24,451 bases of DNA, taken from the IMG/VR virus record IMGVR_UViG_3300030085_000485, positions 1 through 24,451 of that record; one strand, 5' to 3'. This stretch comes from a virus. The translations under genes were made by a program, and so were the position numbers. A model generated the notes under the pieces. That model was given only the letters and a program-made list of their open reading frames with translations, made no database searches and was not told the origin of the DNA. This document shows, piece by piece, positions 13,601-21,272 of the stretch; the first letter of the stretch is position 1, and each line of letters begins with the position of its first letter.

Positions 13601-15407
13601 AGTCTATCTAGTAAATAGCAACTACGCTAGAACAGTACATCTAGCTACTAGCTTCAAAGATATAGATGTAGAGAGTGCTATGCTAGACTACAGTGCTAGA
13701 GTAGACGTAGATACTGTAGAAGGTACGTCTAATAGAATATTCAAACTAATAGATGTATCAAGTAGCTACAAGCACAATGTACCTTGCTTACTACTAGAAA
13801 GGAGTGACGGTCTACATATTATATGTAGAGTTCTAGATGTTCTATTTACAGATAAGAGATTACTTACTGTAACTTGGAGTGAACGTAGAGACCTATACTT
13901 AATACATATGCCTCAGAATAGAAATGAGGTACAGTTCTACGCTCAAGGTGATACGTATGATGTATGTAGTAGCTTAGAGATGTACGCGTCTGATGAGAGT
14001 AAGTGTTTTCTAGCTTGGAACTCGTATAGAAGTGCAGAGTTTGTAGACAAAACTGATAGTAGACACGGATTACATAGAAACAGATTCTTTCTAAATACAG
14101 ATACGTATGGTCATATGACTACGTATATGGATAAGAGCGATATAGATAGCACTAGAGGTAAGTACGAAGTATGTAGAAGCTGTGGAGATATAGTACCAAA
14201 GTTTAGAATGACAGATGTTACTATATCAGATGGAGTAGAAAAGTCTATTTGTAGACCTTGCTATGATGTACTAGAGATACCTTGTGATTGTTGCCATATA
14301 GATGTGCCAATATCTAATAGGATAACTATATCAAGCGATACTTCTAGACAAAGAAACAGTACAGATGTTATATTTTCTAATAGTGATATAAGTAATATAT
14401 GTAATACTTGCTACGAAGGAACTCTTAGAACTTGTAGTAGATGTAGATGCTATGAGATGATAGATATAGAGGCCCTTAGAAGAAGTGATGATAGAGATGA
14501 GACTATTAGGCAGTTTAATATAGAATCTAATTATAGATATATATTTAGTAGACAGTATTGCAGTGATTGTGCAGACATTCTACTAACTACATATCTAGCT
14601 AACCCGTTCAACTATAGCCCACTACCTAGAAAATATTCTGATAAGAGTGATTTTAATACATTCGTAGGTATAGAAAGTGAGGTAATAACAGAGACAGAAG
14701 GTGCTAGTGATTATATAGATGAAGAGAGATATATACCTAATTACTTTAGAGTAGTAGATGACGGCTCTCTAAATCAAGGAGGAGTAGAGTTTGTTACTAA
14801 AAGACCTATTATAGGTACAGATGTTGATAGAGCATTAGACCAACTACAAGAAGCTCACGAGTCAGAATGGAATACTGTAGATAGTAGCTGTGGTCTACAT
14901 ATACATATGAACGCTCTAGATATGGGATTCAGAGAAATAAAGTCTCTACTTATGATTATGTCTAGAATACAGGATGTAATATATGACAGTATACCTAGTA
15001 ATAGAAGAGATACATCTTATGCAAGGGTAATTACTATGACACCTAAAGAGATAGCTAAGATAGATACACTTGGTCATCTAATAACTAGCTACTATGGTAT
15101 GGTAGATACTATTATAAGTGACAACAAGTACAATGAAGCTAGGTACATAGGTACTAATATACACGCTAGGTTCTATCTAGGTTCAATAGAGTTTAGGTAT
15201 CACGAGGGTACTATTAGGTCTAGTAGTATAAAGGATTGGATACTATTCCTAAATGGTATAATGGATGCTTCTAAGAACTTACATAATAGACATAGATTAC
15301 GTAACAAGATAATGAAAGAAAAGTTCAGCTCTATAGATATCATTAGAGATATATCTGGTATCAGTGGTGCTGAATACATAGAAAGTAAAATAGATAATAA
15401 CAGTTAA
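13584..15407 (+). CDS. Zinc-finger amidoligase-like protein 1
   Basis: This encodes 607 residues. About 1-190 is an uncharacterised beta-rich region. Residues 197-329 carry six Cys clusters (197/200, 223/226, 234/236/237, 273/276, 284/287/289, 326/329), consistent with several zinc sites. The C-terminal part matches the Amidoligase_2 pattern: GIESEV (362-367), DDGSL (392-396), GGVEFVT (399-405), CGLHIHM (436-442), RYIGTNIHARF (520-530) and GSIEFRYHEGTI (533-544). These acidic, His and Arg residues are those expected of the glutamine-synthetase-like COOH-NH2 ligase fold, which would join a carboxylate to an amine using ATP. It starts 17 bp inside the microprotein gene. The class II amidotransferase and a second amidoligase follow. 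The substrate is unknown. Confidence 0.8.
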   Translation: MVYSNEVYLVNSNYARTVHLATSFKDIDVESAMLDYSARVDVDTVEGTSNRIFKLIDVSSSYKHNVPCLLLERSDGLHIICRVLDVLFTDKRLLTVTWSERRDLYLIHMPQNRNEVQFYAQGDTYDVCSSLEMYASDESKCFLAWNSYRSAEFVDKTDSRHGLHRNRFFLNTDTYGHMTTYMDKSDIDSTRGKYEVCRSCGDIVPKFRMTDVTISDGVEKSICRPCYDVLEIPCDCCHIDVPISNRITISSDTSRQRNSTDVIFSNSDISNICNTCYEGTLRTCSRCRCYEMIDIEALRRSDDRDETIRQFNIESNYRYIFSRQYCSDCADILLTTYLANPFNYSPLPRKYSDKSDFNTFVGIESEVITETEGASDYIDEERYIPNYFRVVDDGSLNQGGVEFVTKRPIIGTDVDRALDQLQEAHESEWNTVDSSCGLHIHMNALDMGFREIKSLLMIMSRIQDVIYDSIPSNRRDTSYARVITMTPKEIAKIDTLGHLITSYYGMVDTIISDNKYNEARYIGTNIHARFYLGSIEFRYHEGTIRSSSIKDWILFLNGIMDASKNLHNRHRLRNKIMKEKFSSIDIIRDISGISGAEYIESKIDNNS

Positions 15408-15425
15408 AAGAAAAGGAGATAGTAT

Positions 15426-16433
15426 ATGTGTGGTATCTTTGGTTTCGCTAAGACTAGCGGAAGGCAAAGTGATAATCAGTTAGAGATACTCAAGAGAGTA
15501 GTAACTGAACTCACAGATGAATCATCTATACGAGGTACTGATAGTACAGGTTTCTCTATTATCAATGAGGATAATAGATATACCTACAAGACCTTAGTAG
15601 ATTCATCAACACTAGTAGGTTTTCCTGAGTGGAATATGCTACTAGATAAAGTAAATAGAGACACTACTATATTTATGGGCCACGTTAGACTGGCAACTAC
15701 TGGTAGTGTAAAAGTAGAGAACGCTCACCCATTCAATATAGGTAGTGTAACTGGTGTACATAATGGTATAATACACAACTACAACCAAGTATCTAACATA
15801 CTAGGTAAGAGTGTACCAGATGTAGACTCACAAGTTCTATTCCAAGCTCTTAACAAGTTAGAGATGAGCAAGGCATTTGAAGATATAGATGGAGACTTTG
15901 CTATTACTTGGGTAAAGGACAGTAACAAGAAGGTACATCTAGCTAGAGAGAGTGGCAGACCTATGGTGGTTGCATACTGGAAGAAAGCTAGAGTTCTACT
16001 ATGGGCTTCTACTAGACAGATTATGGAGGATGCTATGACTAGAGCTGGTCTTAGGTTACCTATTAAAAATGTTAGGCAAGACTATATATTTACCTACGAT
16101 ACAGACAAGTTCGATAGTAAGCCTAATGTAGATAGTGTAGAGTTTGAGACTCTAAGTCAGTACGACTACGGCTATGGATTCAAACCATATAGTGGTACTC
16201 GGTACTATAGAGGTAATGGATATAGTATGAGTCCTGCAACCAAGTCTCTACACGGAGTTAGTACTTGTGATACAGAAAGAGACGAGTTGTGCTACTTCTG
16301 TTTTGAGTACGCACCCAAGCAAGAGATAGACCCTAACGATGGTAGACCTATATGTGTACAATGCGAGGTTGTAGAAAATTATAGGTACGGATACAGTAAC
16401 GAAGATGAGAGAGATAATGATGTCCCATTCTAA
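15426..16433 (+). CDS. Class II glutamine amidotransferase with zinc finger
   Basis: This encodes 335 residues. The Ntn-hydrolase glutaminase domain starts MCGIFGF (Cys2 nucleophile after Met removal), with RGTDSTG (36-42), GHVRLATTG (85-93), NAHPF (99-103), VHNGIIHNY (111-119) and a DVDSQ acidic segment (132-136), as in GlmS and PurF. The enzyme would release ammonia from glutamine. No SIS, synthetase or phosphoribosyltransferase domain follows. Instead residues 289-313 hold a CYFC...CVQC zinc knuckle pair, and the tail ends DERDNDVPF, much like an SSB C-terminal tip. A strong AAGGAG lies 7 nt before the ATG. Placement between two amidoligases suggests it supplies ammonia or gamma-glutamyl transfer for them. 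Confidence 0.85.
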   Translation: MCGIFGFAKTSGRQSDNQLEILKRVVTELTDESSIRGTDSTGFSIINEDNRYTYKTLVDSSTLVGFPEWNMLLDKVNRDTTIFMGHVRLATTGSVKVENAHPFNIGSVTGVHNGIIHNYNQVSNILGKSVPDVDSQVLFQALNKLEMSKAFEDIDGDFAITWVKDSNKKVHLARESGRPMVVAYWKKARVLLWASTRQIMEDAMTRAGLRLPIKNVRQDYIFTYDTDKFDSKPNVDSVEFETLSQYDYGYGFKPYSGTRYYRGNGYSMSPATKSLHGVSTCDTERDELCYFCFEYAPKQEIDPNDGRPICVQCEVVENYRYGYSNEDERDNDVPF

Positions 16434-16728
16434 GAAAGTAATACTACTAGGATTTCCTGAAGCTGTAAAGCTAAAGTCTAAGAAGTATATTATAGAGACT
16501 TTATATAATAGAGCTAAGAAGAATCCTTTTCTAGCAGATAAGACATACGATGAATATCTAGAGTTTCTAGTAGGACAGATAGACCTACTAGGTTCTACAG
16601 ATGTAGAGATAGATATAGATGCAAGCGATGTAGAATCTCAGATATACGATGCACTGAAAGAGATGCAATGGTTGAAGGTAATAAACGCCTTCATAGTTGG
16701 AGTAATAACTACTAACATAGGAGTCTAG
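16420..16728 (+). CDS. Hypothetical protein between amidotransferase and amidoligase
   Basis: This is 102 residues from ATG 16420, which has GAGAGAG about 6 nt upstream; in-frame ATGs at 16405 and 16417 are alternatives. The protein begins MSHSKKVILLGFPEAVKLKS, has a helical YDEYLEFLVGQIDLL region and acidic strand-like DVEIDIDASDVES, and ends with a hydrophobic WLKVINAFIVGVITTNIGV. The end could be a membrane or packing helix. It overlaps the amidotransferase gene by 14 bp and precedes the second amidoligase by 1 bp, so it probably belongs to the same pathway. No family was recognised. Confidence 0.6.
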   Translation: MSHSKKVILLGFPEAVKLKSKKYIIETLYNRAKKNPFLADKTYDEYLEFLVGQIDLLGSTDVEIDIDASDVESQIYDALKEMQWLKVINAFIVGVITTNIGV

Positions 16729-16729
16729 T

Positions 16730-17851
16730 ATGCCACCTGATACAGAACAACAATTAGTATGTGAGTGTTGCGAGACTACAAGTAATGTACAAGAACAGCC
16801 AAGTGCTACTGTATGCGATGACTGTAATGTAGAACACTACTACCACTGCGTTAGTTGTGATACACATAGCAGTTACGATAGTGGTTACAATGTTTCTCCT
16901 CACGGAGATGAGTACTGTGAAGATTGTTTCTATGAAATATTCTGCTATTGTGCAGGTTGTGGAGAAGCTACCGATAGAGACTGCACAACATACTACGGAG
17001 GTGAGGAGTACTGCGAGAGTTGTGTACCTGAAGATACTATACTAGAGGTTGCAAGTACAGTACCCTCTAGTAGTAGAATTGCAGAGACATTCACATACCC
17101 TATAAGAACATTGGTAGGTTTGGAGATAGAATGTATTACACCTGAGGTAGAGTCTATTGATACGCCTATGTACTGGACTAACTGCTCAGATGGTTCTATT
17201 AGTACAGATGAAGAAGATAGTATGGGTGTAGAACTAGTGTCTACCCCTGCTAGTGGAGACCTACTAATGCAGAATATAGATAACTTGATACAGTGGAGAG
17301 ATTACTACGGTGGATGGGTTAATCATACTTGTGGTTTCCACGTACACTTTAACTCTATAGATAAGACACCTAGAGAGATAGCACACGTAGCTATAGTATA
17401 TCAAAAGTACCAGAGTATACTAAAAGGTATGATGCCTAACTCTAGACAGAGGTCTAATTGGTGTAGAGATTCTAATATGAATGTGAATTATCTTCGTAGA
17501 GTTACAGAAGAACAAGAACTAATAGATGAGTATTATGAGACTATGGGCTCACATCCTAGTAGTGAGAAGTATAACGATGCTAGGTACTGTGGTCTTAACA
17601 TACACTCTAGATACTATCACGGTACTATAGAGTTTAGACTACACTCAGGTACTATTAACAAGGAGAAGATAACTAATTGGATATCAATACTTAATATTAT
17701 AATAGATAAAGGTATAGAGATATCTAAGTTTAGTGAGGAGAACTTTAGGTCTTGGTTAGACTTAAAACCTAATCTTGATATATTTGGTTATACTCTAAAG
17801 TCTTATATGCTTATGAGGATAAGTAAATTCAAGCAACAAAGAGGAGAATAA
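16730..17851 (+). CDS. Zinc-finger amidoligase-like protein 2
   Basis: This encodes 373 residues. The first 100 contain at least seven Cys knuckles (11/13/14, 29/32, 40/43, 63/66, 72/74/77, 85, 95/98), a dense array of zinc sites. The rest matches Amidoligase_2: GLEIEC (130-135), SDGSI (153-157), GVELVSTP (166-173), CGFHVHF (201-207), RYCGLNIHSRY (285-295) and GTIEFRLHSGTI (298-309). It is a shorter paralogue of the 607-residue protein in this operon, lacking its long N-terminal region; the shared motif order makes duplication likely. An AGGAG site precedes the ATG. It presumably acts with the amidotransferase; its target is unknown. Confidence 0.85.
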   Translation: MPPDTEQQLVCECCETTSNVQEQPSATVCDDCNVEHYYHCVSCDTHSSYDSGYNVSPHGDEYCEDCFYEIFCYCAGCGEATDRDCTTYYGGEEYCESCVPEDTILEVASTVPSSSRIAETFTYPIRTLVGLEIECITPEVESIDTPMYWTNCSDGSISTDEEDSMGVELVSTPASGDLLMQNIDNLIQWRDYYGGWVNHTCGFHVHFNSIDKTPREIAHVAIVYQKYQSILKGMMPNSRQRSNWCRDSNMNVNYLRRVTEEQELIDEYYETMGSHPSSEKYNDARYCGLNIHSRYYHGTIEFRLHSGTINKEKITNWISILNIIIDKGIEISKFSEENFRSWLDLKPNLDIFGYTLKSYMLMRISKFKQQRGE

Positions 17852-17855
17852 AGAG

Positions 17856-18047
17856 ATGGATGATAACTATAAAACAGTAATAGTAGAACTAGCAGTTTAT
17901 ATGGACAGAAATGAACACGTAAACGAAGGACAATCTATAGAAGAGATTGTAGAGAATGAGCTAGAAGCTATAGAAAGTGATACTGGTATATACATAGAAA
18001 GGTTTATATCGTATGATGAAGTATTAAATAATGAAGAAGAAAATTAA
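17856..18047 (+). CDS. Small acidic hypothetical protein
   Basis: This encodes 63 residues, strongly acidic (ending VLNNEEEN), with a strand KTVIVELAVYM followed by a helix SIEEIVENELEAIESD. The GAGGAG site overlaps the end of the second amidoligase gene, and the ATG lies 4 bp after its stop, so they are co-transcribed. It closes the operon; the next gene has its own promoter-like site. The function is unknown. Confidence 0.6.
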   Translation: MDDNYKTVIVELAVYMDRNEHVNEGQSIEEIVENELEAIESDTGIYIERFISYDEVLNNEEEN

Positions 18048-18055
18048 AATAATAC

Positions 18056-18084
18056 TTGCTTCAAGTAATCACATATTAGTAAAT
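18056..18084 (+). promoter_or_regulatory. Promoter-like site before recombination/replication operon
   Basis: AATACTTGCTT gives a -35-like TTGCTT (18056-18061), then 17 bp, then GTAAAT (18079-18084) inside ATTAGTAAATT, identical in that block to the copy at 10,756. The predicted leader is about 20 nt, with a GAGAGGAG site before the ATG at 18111. It would drive the nuclease, annealing and SSB-like genes. Confidence 0.7.
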
Positions 18085-18110
18085 TAACAAAGAGAGAGAG
18101 GAGTAAATAT

Positions 18111-18986
18111 ATGCCTTTGAGAGGTTTTAAATACCCTGATGGTTTTACAGTATCTATAACAGATATTAAGAAGGGTAATGTAGATATAGAGAGAATGCAA
18201 GTATCATTACCTACTTTACTACATATGTCATCAGATAGAGACCCTAATAGAAAGCCTTCTACTACAGAACTGATACAAGGTACTTGTCAATCATATCTAC
18301 AGAGAACACAAGACTACTATATATATCCAGACGATTATGCGTTCTCTTTAGCAGGAACTCTACACCATCTAAAACTAGAAGAATCTTCTTCTGTATTAGA
18401 TAGGCTAGGTTCAGAGATTGCTCTAGAGTCAAATGGTATAACTGGTATTGTAGATTTATATGATAAAGATACAAGGACGTTAATAGATTACAAGTTCTCT
18501 GGTAGTTACAAGATAGCTAAGTGTCTTGGTATACAAGTAAGACATGGACATCACCCTACTGAAGTATATCAGAGAAGTGGTAGGTGGGGCAAAGCTGGTA
18601 CGCCAAAGAGAGTAAAGGAGTTTTACATAGATAAAGATACTGCAGATATGGAAGATTGGGGATGGCAAGTAAACTTCTATAGGTACTTACTAGAACAGAA
18701 CGGATACCCAGTAGATAGTATGTATGTACAAGCGACGGTTAGAGATGCAGGGTTACAGATAGCTAGAGAGAGAGGGATAGATAAGAATATATATATGATA
18801 GAAGTTCCTTATATAAACGACGAACATCTATTAGATATGTTTGAAACAAAGAGAGACGCTCTATTATTATCATTAGATAATGAAGAGTTACCAGATAAAT
18901 GTACAGACGAAGAAACTTGGAATGGTACAAAGTGTAAGTCTTACTGTTCAGTAAGAGACATATGTCCATACAACGAAGGAGAATAG
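18111..18986 (+). CDS. Cas4-like PD-(D/E)XK Fe-S nuclease
   Basis: This encodes 291 residues. RecB-type nuclease motifs appear in order: GTLHHLKLE (82-90), IVDLYD with Asp115, LIDYK with Asp126 and Lys128, and WQVNFYRYL with Gln186/Tyr190. Cys59, and Cys275, Cys279 and Cys285 near the C-terminus, fit the four-Cys iron-sulphur layout of Cas4/AddB-type exonucleases, where one Cys is N-terminal and three are C-terminal. No CRISPR array or other cas gene is present. It is probably a phage recombination or end-processing exonuclease that makes single strands for the annealing protein encoded downstream. It has its own promoter-like site. Confidence 0.8.
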   Translation: MPLRGFKYPDGFTVSITDIKKGNVDIERMQVSLPTLLHMSSDRDPNRKPSTTELIQGTCQSYLQRTQDYYIYPDDYAFSLAGTLHHLKLEESSSVLDRLGSEIALESNGITGIVDLYDKDTRTLIDYKFSGSYKIAKCLGIQVRHGHHPTEVYQRSGRWGKAGTPKRVKEFYIDKDTADMEDWGWQVNFYRYLLEQNGYPVDSMYVQATVRDAGLQIARERGIDKNIYMIEVPYINDEHLLDMFETKRDALLLSLDNEELPDKCTDEETWNGTKCKSYCSVRDICPYNEGE

Positions 18987-18987
18987 A

Positions 18988-19251
18988 ATGCAAGAGTTAG
19001 AAGTAGTATTTAAGAAGAGTAAAGAAGATAATATTAATAGTGGAAAGCGATGGGCTATCAAGGAAGAGAAGGGTGATGGTAGTACTTGGTGGATGATTAG
19101 AGGTGGTGCTTTCTCTAATGTTATAAATACTAAATACAACTATAGATTATTCGAATCTAAGGATGATGCTATTATGCAATCCAATGATATGAATAGACTA
19201 TATGGTAGGAAAACAACAGTAGCAGAAGTGAGGTATAAAAATGCCAAGTGA
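18988..19251 (+). CDS. Hypothetical protein
   Basis: This encodes 87 residues from an ATG 5 nt after AAGGAG, 1 bp past the nuclease stop. It begins MQELEVVFKKSKEDNINSGK and has aromatic-rich WWMIRGGAFSNV and a C-terminal helix-like RLFESKDDAIMQSNDMNRLY, suggesting a small alpha/beta fold. The 3' end overlaps the next gene by 11 bp. It belongs to the recombination operon by position only; no family was recognised. Confidence 0.65.
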   Translation: MQELEVVFKKSKEDNINSGKRWAIKEEKGDGSTWWMIRGGAFSNVINTKYNYRLFESKDDAIMQSNDMNRLYGRKTTVAEVRYKNAK

Positions 19252-19438
19252 TATTGATACCCTTGAGTATAGAATAGAACAGCTAGAGATTGCATTGATG
19301 AATCTAATGTTTGTTGTTGCTAATCAAGAGGAAGAGCTACCTCTGTTTAAAGAGAATATAAAGAAAGCAGAGAAGTTAGCTAATGAGAATAAAGATATGA
19401 TTACTCTACTTGTAAGTGAAGATAAGGCAGAGGCTTAG
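19241..19438 (+). CDS. Small coiled-coil hypothetical protein
   Basis: This encodes 65 residues, almost entirely helical with heptad-like hydrophobics (DTLEYRIEQLEIALMNLMFV, then NIKKAEKLANENKDMITLL), and acidic overall. It probably forms a short coiled coil or helical bundle. A GAGG site lies 7 nt before the ATG, inside the preceding gene. The function is not recognised. Confidence 0.6.
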   Translation: MPSDIDTLEYRIEQLEIALMNLMFVVANQEEELPLFKENIKKAEKLANENKDMITLLVSEDKAEA

Positions 19439-19439
19439 T

Positions 19440-19634
19440 ATGAGTGGTCATAATAAAGAGATAGTATCTCTAATAGAGAGCAGGCTAGAAAAAGGTAGAA
19501 GAGAGTACAAGCAAGAGGTGGATGTGTTTGATGGTAGAGATTGGACTAAGGAAGCATTAGAAGAATTACTAGATGCTTGTGTCTATATAACAGCAGAGAT
19601 ACTAAAGATAAAGAAGAGGAGTGAGAATGAGTAG
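19440..19634 (+). CDS. Small helical protein, possibly MazG-like
   Basis: The start is taken at ATG 19440 (64 residues), 1 bp after the preceding stop with a GAGG-type site; an upstream in-frame ATG at 19416 lies inside the previous gene. The protein begins MSGHNKEIVSLIESRLEKGR and has WTKEALEELLDACVYITAEI (about 38-57). The E-A-x-E-E-L-L-D-A helix recalls all-alpha NTP pyrophosphohydrolases of the MazG type, although the full metal-binding set is not evident. The link to nucleotide metabolism is tentative. It overlaps the annealing-protein gene by 8 bp. Confidence 0.6.
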   Translation: MSGHNKEIVSLIESRLEKGRREYKQEVDVFDGRDWTKEALEELLDACVYITAEILKIKKRSENE

Positions 19635-20244
19635 TGAGTTATCAGTAGTAGAGAACGGTGCTATTGTAGAACAGGAAGTATTCGACATCATTAGAGACCT
19701 TCACGAGAAAGTATCTATGGAGGATACACCTAAGACATTCGTAAAGAAGAAGATGGGTATGGACTATGTGGAGATTAGCTATATGAAGAGTGTAGCGGAT
19801 AAGTATTATCCCGGATGGTCTTGGACTATTATAAGTACAGAGATGTTAGGTAGTGAGGCGTTTATGGTACACGGAAGATTGAAGTGGTTTGAAGGTGGTA
19901 TATGGAGAGAAGGAGATATGACAGCGGCTCATAGAATAATGAAGTTAAGAGATAAGGAAGGTTTCGTAGACGTTGGCAATGATATCAAGTCAGCTAATAC
20001 AGATGCTATGAAGAAGGCATTTAATATGTATATGAACATTGCAGATGACGTATATAGAAACAGAGTAGAAGATACATCATTAAGTCAAGAAGATATAGAC
20101 TACATATATGCAGAGATGGAAAGTCTTAGTGATGAATGGAAAGGAAAGATATCGCTATCAATAGAGAATGGCGATATAGAAAAGAACGATATAGCGAAAG
20201 TTATAAACAAGATAAATCAAATAAAGGAAAGTGAAAATGAGTAA
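19627..20244 (+). CDS. Rad52/Sak-like single-strand annealing protein
   Basis: ATG 19627 (205 residues) follows AGGAG by 5 nt; an in-frame GTG lies 6 bp earlier. The N-terminal part has ISYMKSVADKYYPGWSWTII (about 50-69). The key segment is GNDIKSANTDAMKKAFNMYM (about 119-138), matching the D-x-x-K-x-A-x-T-D-A-x-K-[KR]-A motif of Rad52/Sak-type annealing proteins, with a helical C-terminus after it. Such proteins pair complementary single strands during phage recombination. It sits between the Cas4-like nuclease and an SSB-like gene, a typical recombination trio. The superfamily is likely but needs profile search to separate Sak from related types. Confidence 0.75.
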   Translation: MSSELSVVENGAIVEQEVFDIIRDLHEKVSMEDTPKTFVKKKMGMDYVEISYMKSVADKYYPGWSWTIISTEMLGSEAFMVHGRLKWFEGGIWREGDMTAAHRIMKLRDKEGFVDVGNDIKSANTDAMKKAFNMYMNIADDVYRNRVEDTSLSQEDIDYIYAEMESLSDEWKGKISLSIENGDIEKNDIAKVINKINQIKESENE

Positions 20245-20809
20245 CTCAGTTGATTCAGTATTAGGTGATGTTATGGGAGGGGAGTCTTACTACGACCCAT
20301 CACAAGACAAGCCTAATGTAATAGTACCTGAAGGTGACTATTATGCACACGTAAAAGACTTCACCTTAAAAGAGGATGTAGTTATACGTGGTAAGTACCT
20401 AGCAGATATATACAACCTAACGTTCAAGTTAGCTAGCGAGAACTCTGAGAAAGAGTTTGGTGAGCATAGCGGTAGTATGTTTGTAGGTAAAACAATACGC
20501 TCTAAGGGTTTGTTTAGATTTAAGAACCCAACAGAGAATCACCTAGAGCCTAACTCTGGTGGTAATAGAGAGTTCAAAGAAGTGTGTGATTCTTTAGGTA
20601 TAAAGCCTGAGGAGAAAGAGATAGATGGTAATAAGGTATTCGCACTACCAGTATTTACACCATCTAACTGTGAAGGTATGCCTGCAATAGTAAAGGTAAA
20701 GCACGAGACTTGGACTAACAGAGAAGGAGAAGAGGTAACATCTCCTAAGGTTGTTGGAATCTATAGTTGGAGTAATGGTAAGCAAGACTTATCAGACTTA
20801 CCATTCTAG
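20237..20809 (+). CDS. SSB-like DNA-binding protein
   Basis: This is 190 residues from ATG 20237, with AAGGA about 8 nt upstream. A beta-rich middle (YYAHVKDFTLKEDVVIRGKY, about 35-54; FVGKTIRSKGLFRF, about 82-95) is followed by ITEM-free linker-like and strand-rich C-terminal segments and a tail ending KQDLSDLPF. That tail resembles the acidic protein-binding tip of bacterial SSB (D-x-D-x-P-F). The arrangement and its place after the annealing protein suggest a single-stranded-DNA-binding protein with an OB-like or DUF669-like fold. The tail is the best evidence; the core family was not proven by eye. Confidence 0.6.
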   Translation: MSNSVDSVLGDVMGGESYYDPSQDKPNVIVPEGDYYAHVKDFTLKEDVVIRGKYLADIYNLTFKLASENSEKEFGEHSGSMFVGKTIRSKGLFRFKNPTENHLEPNSGGNREFKEVCDSLGIKPEEKEIDGNKVFALPVFTPSNCEGMPAIVKVKHETWTNREGEEVTSPKVVGIYSWSNGKQDLSDLPF

Positions 20810-21076
20810 ATGAAAATAACAAACCAAGAATACGATATCATCATTAGAGCCTTATCAGCTTATTCAGACATAATGAAGTACGGTGCTAGTAAACCAAATC
20901 ACTGGAATACTAGAGAGGAAGCAGATATGTTAAAGGGTAAACTACAGAAGGAATATGACGAGATAGCAGAACGCAATATGGCAGAGGGAATGACAGCAGA
21001 TGAAGAAGAGATATACCCTAGTAGATTGAATACTGAATACGGAGGTAACCCTAATGGAGATAAAAAAGTGGAATGA
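20810..21076 (+). CDS. Small helical hypothetical protein
   Basis: This encodes 88 residues starting directly after the SSB-like stop, with no strong site, so re-initiation is likely. It begins MKITNQEYDIIIRALSAYSD, with a helical middle (TREEADMLKGKLQKEYDEIA) and a Gly/Asn tail that overlaps the next gene by 23 bp. The helix pattern is common in small phage proteins. No family was recognised. Confidence 0.55.
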   Translation: MKITNQEYDIIIRALSAYSDIMKYGASKPNHWNTREEADMLKGKLQKEYDEIAERNMAEGMTADEEEIYPSRLNTEYGGNPNGDKKVE

Positions 21077-21272
21077 GATAGAGCATTCTTTCACTACTAA
21101 GTTCGGATGGTATGATGGACTACGACATATGACAGATATATCTAAAGAGTTTACTAGAGGTGAGAGAAGTATCTACGAATTAAATGATAGAGAGGACTAC
21201 CTCTTAATCAAGAAACTAAGAACCAAATACAAAAAGGAGCCAACATGGCACGTAAAAGAAAGTCACAAGTAA
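21054..21272 (+). CDS. Small hypothetical protein
   Basis: This encodes 72 residues from an ATG 7 nt after GGAGGT. It begins MEIKKWNEIEHSFTTKFGWY and has a helix-like DREDYLLIKKLRTKYKKEPT near the end. It is basic overall and overlaps the HTH gene by 28 bp. The strong ribosome binding site inside the previous gene supports it. The function is unknown. Confidence 0.55.
   Translation: MEIKKWNEIEHSFTTKFGWYDGLRHMTDISKEFTRGERSIYELNDREDYLLIKKLRTKYKKEPTWHVKESHK

Noticed and set aside
15426-16433. Full glucosamine-6-phosphate synthase (GlmS)
   Set aside because: Only the glutaminase domain matches. The SIS isomerase domains are absent and a zinc pair and acidic tail follow instead.
18111-18986. Cas4-like nuclease as sign of a phage CRISPR system
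   Set aside because: No array, Cas1 or effector gene lies nearby; the neighbours are annealing and SSB-like genes, pointing to recombination.
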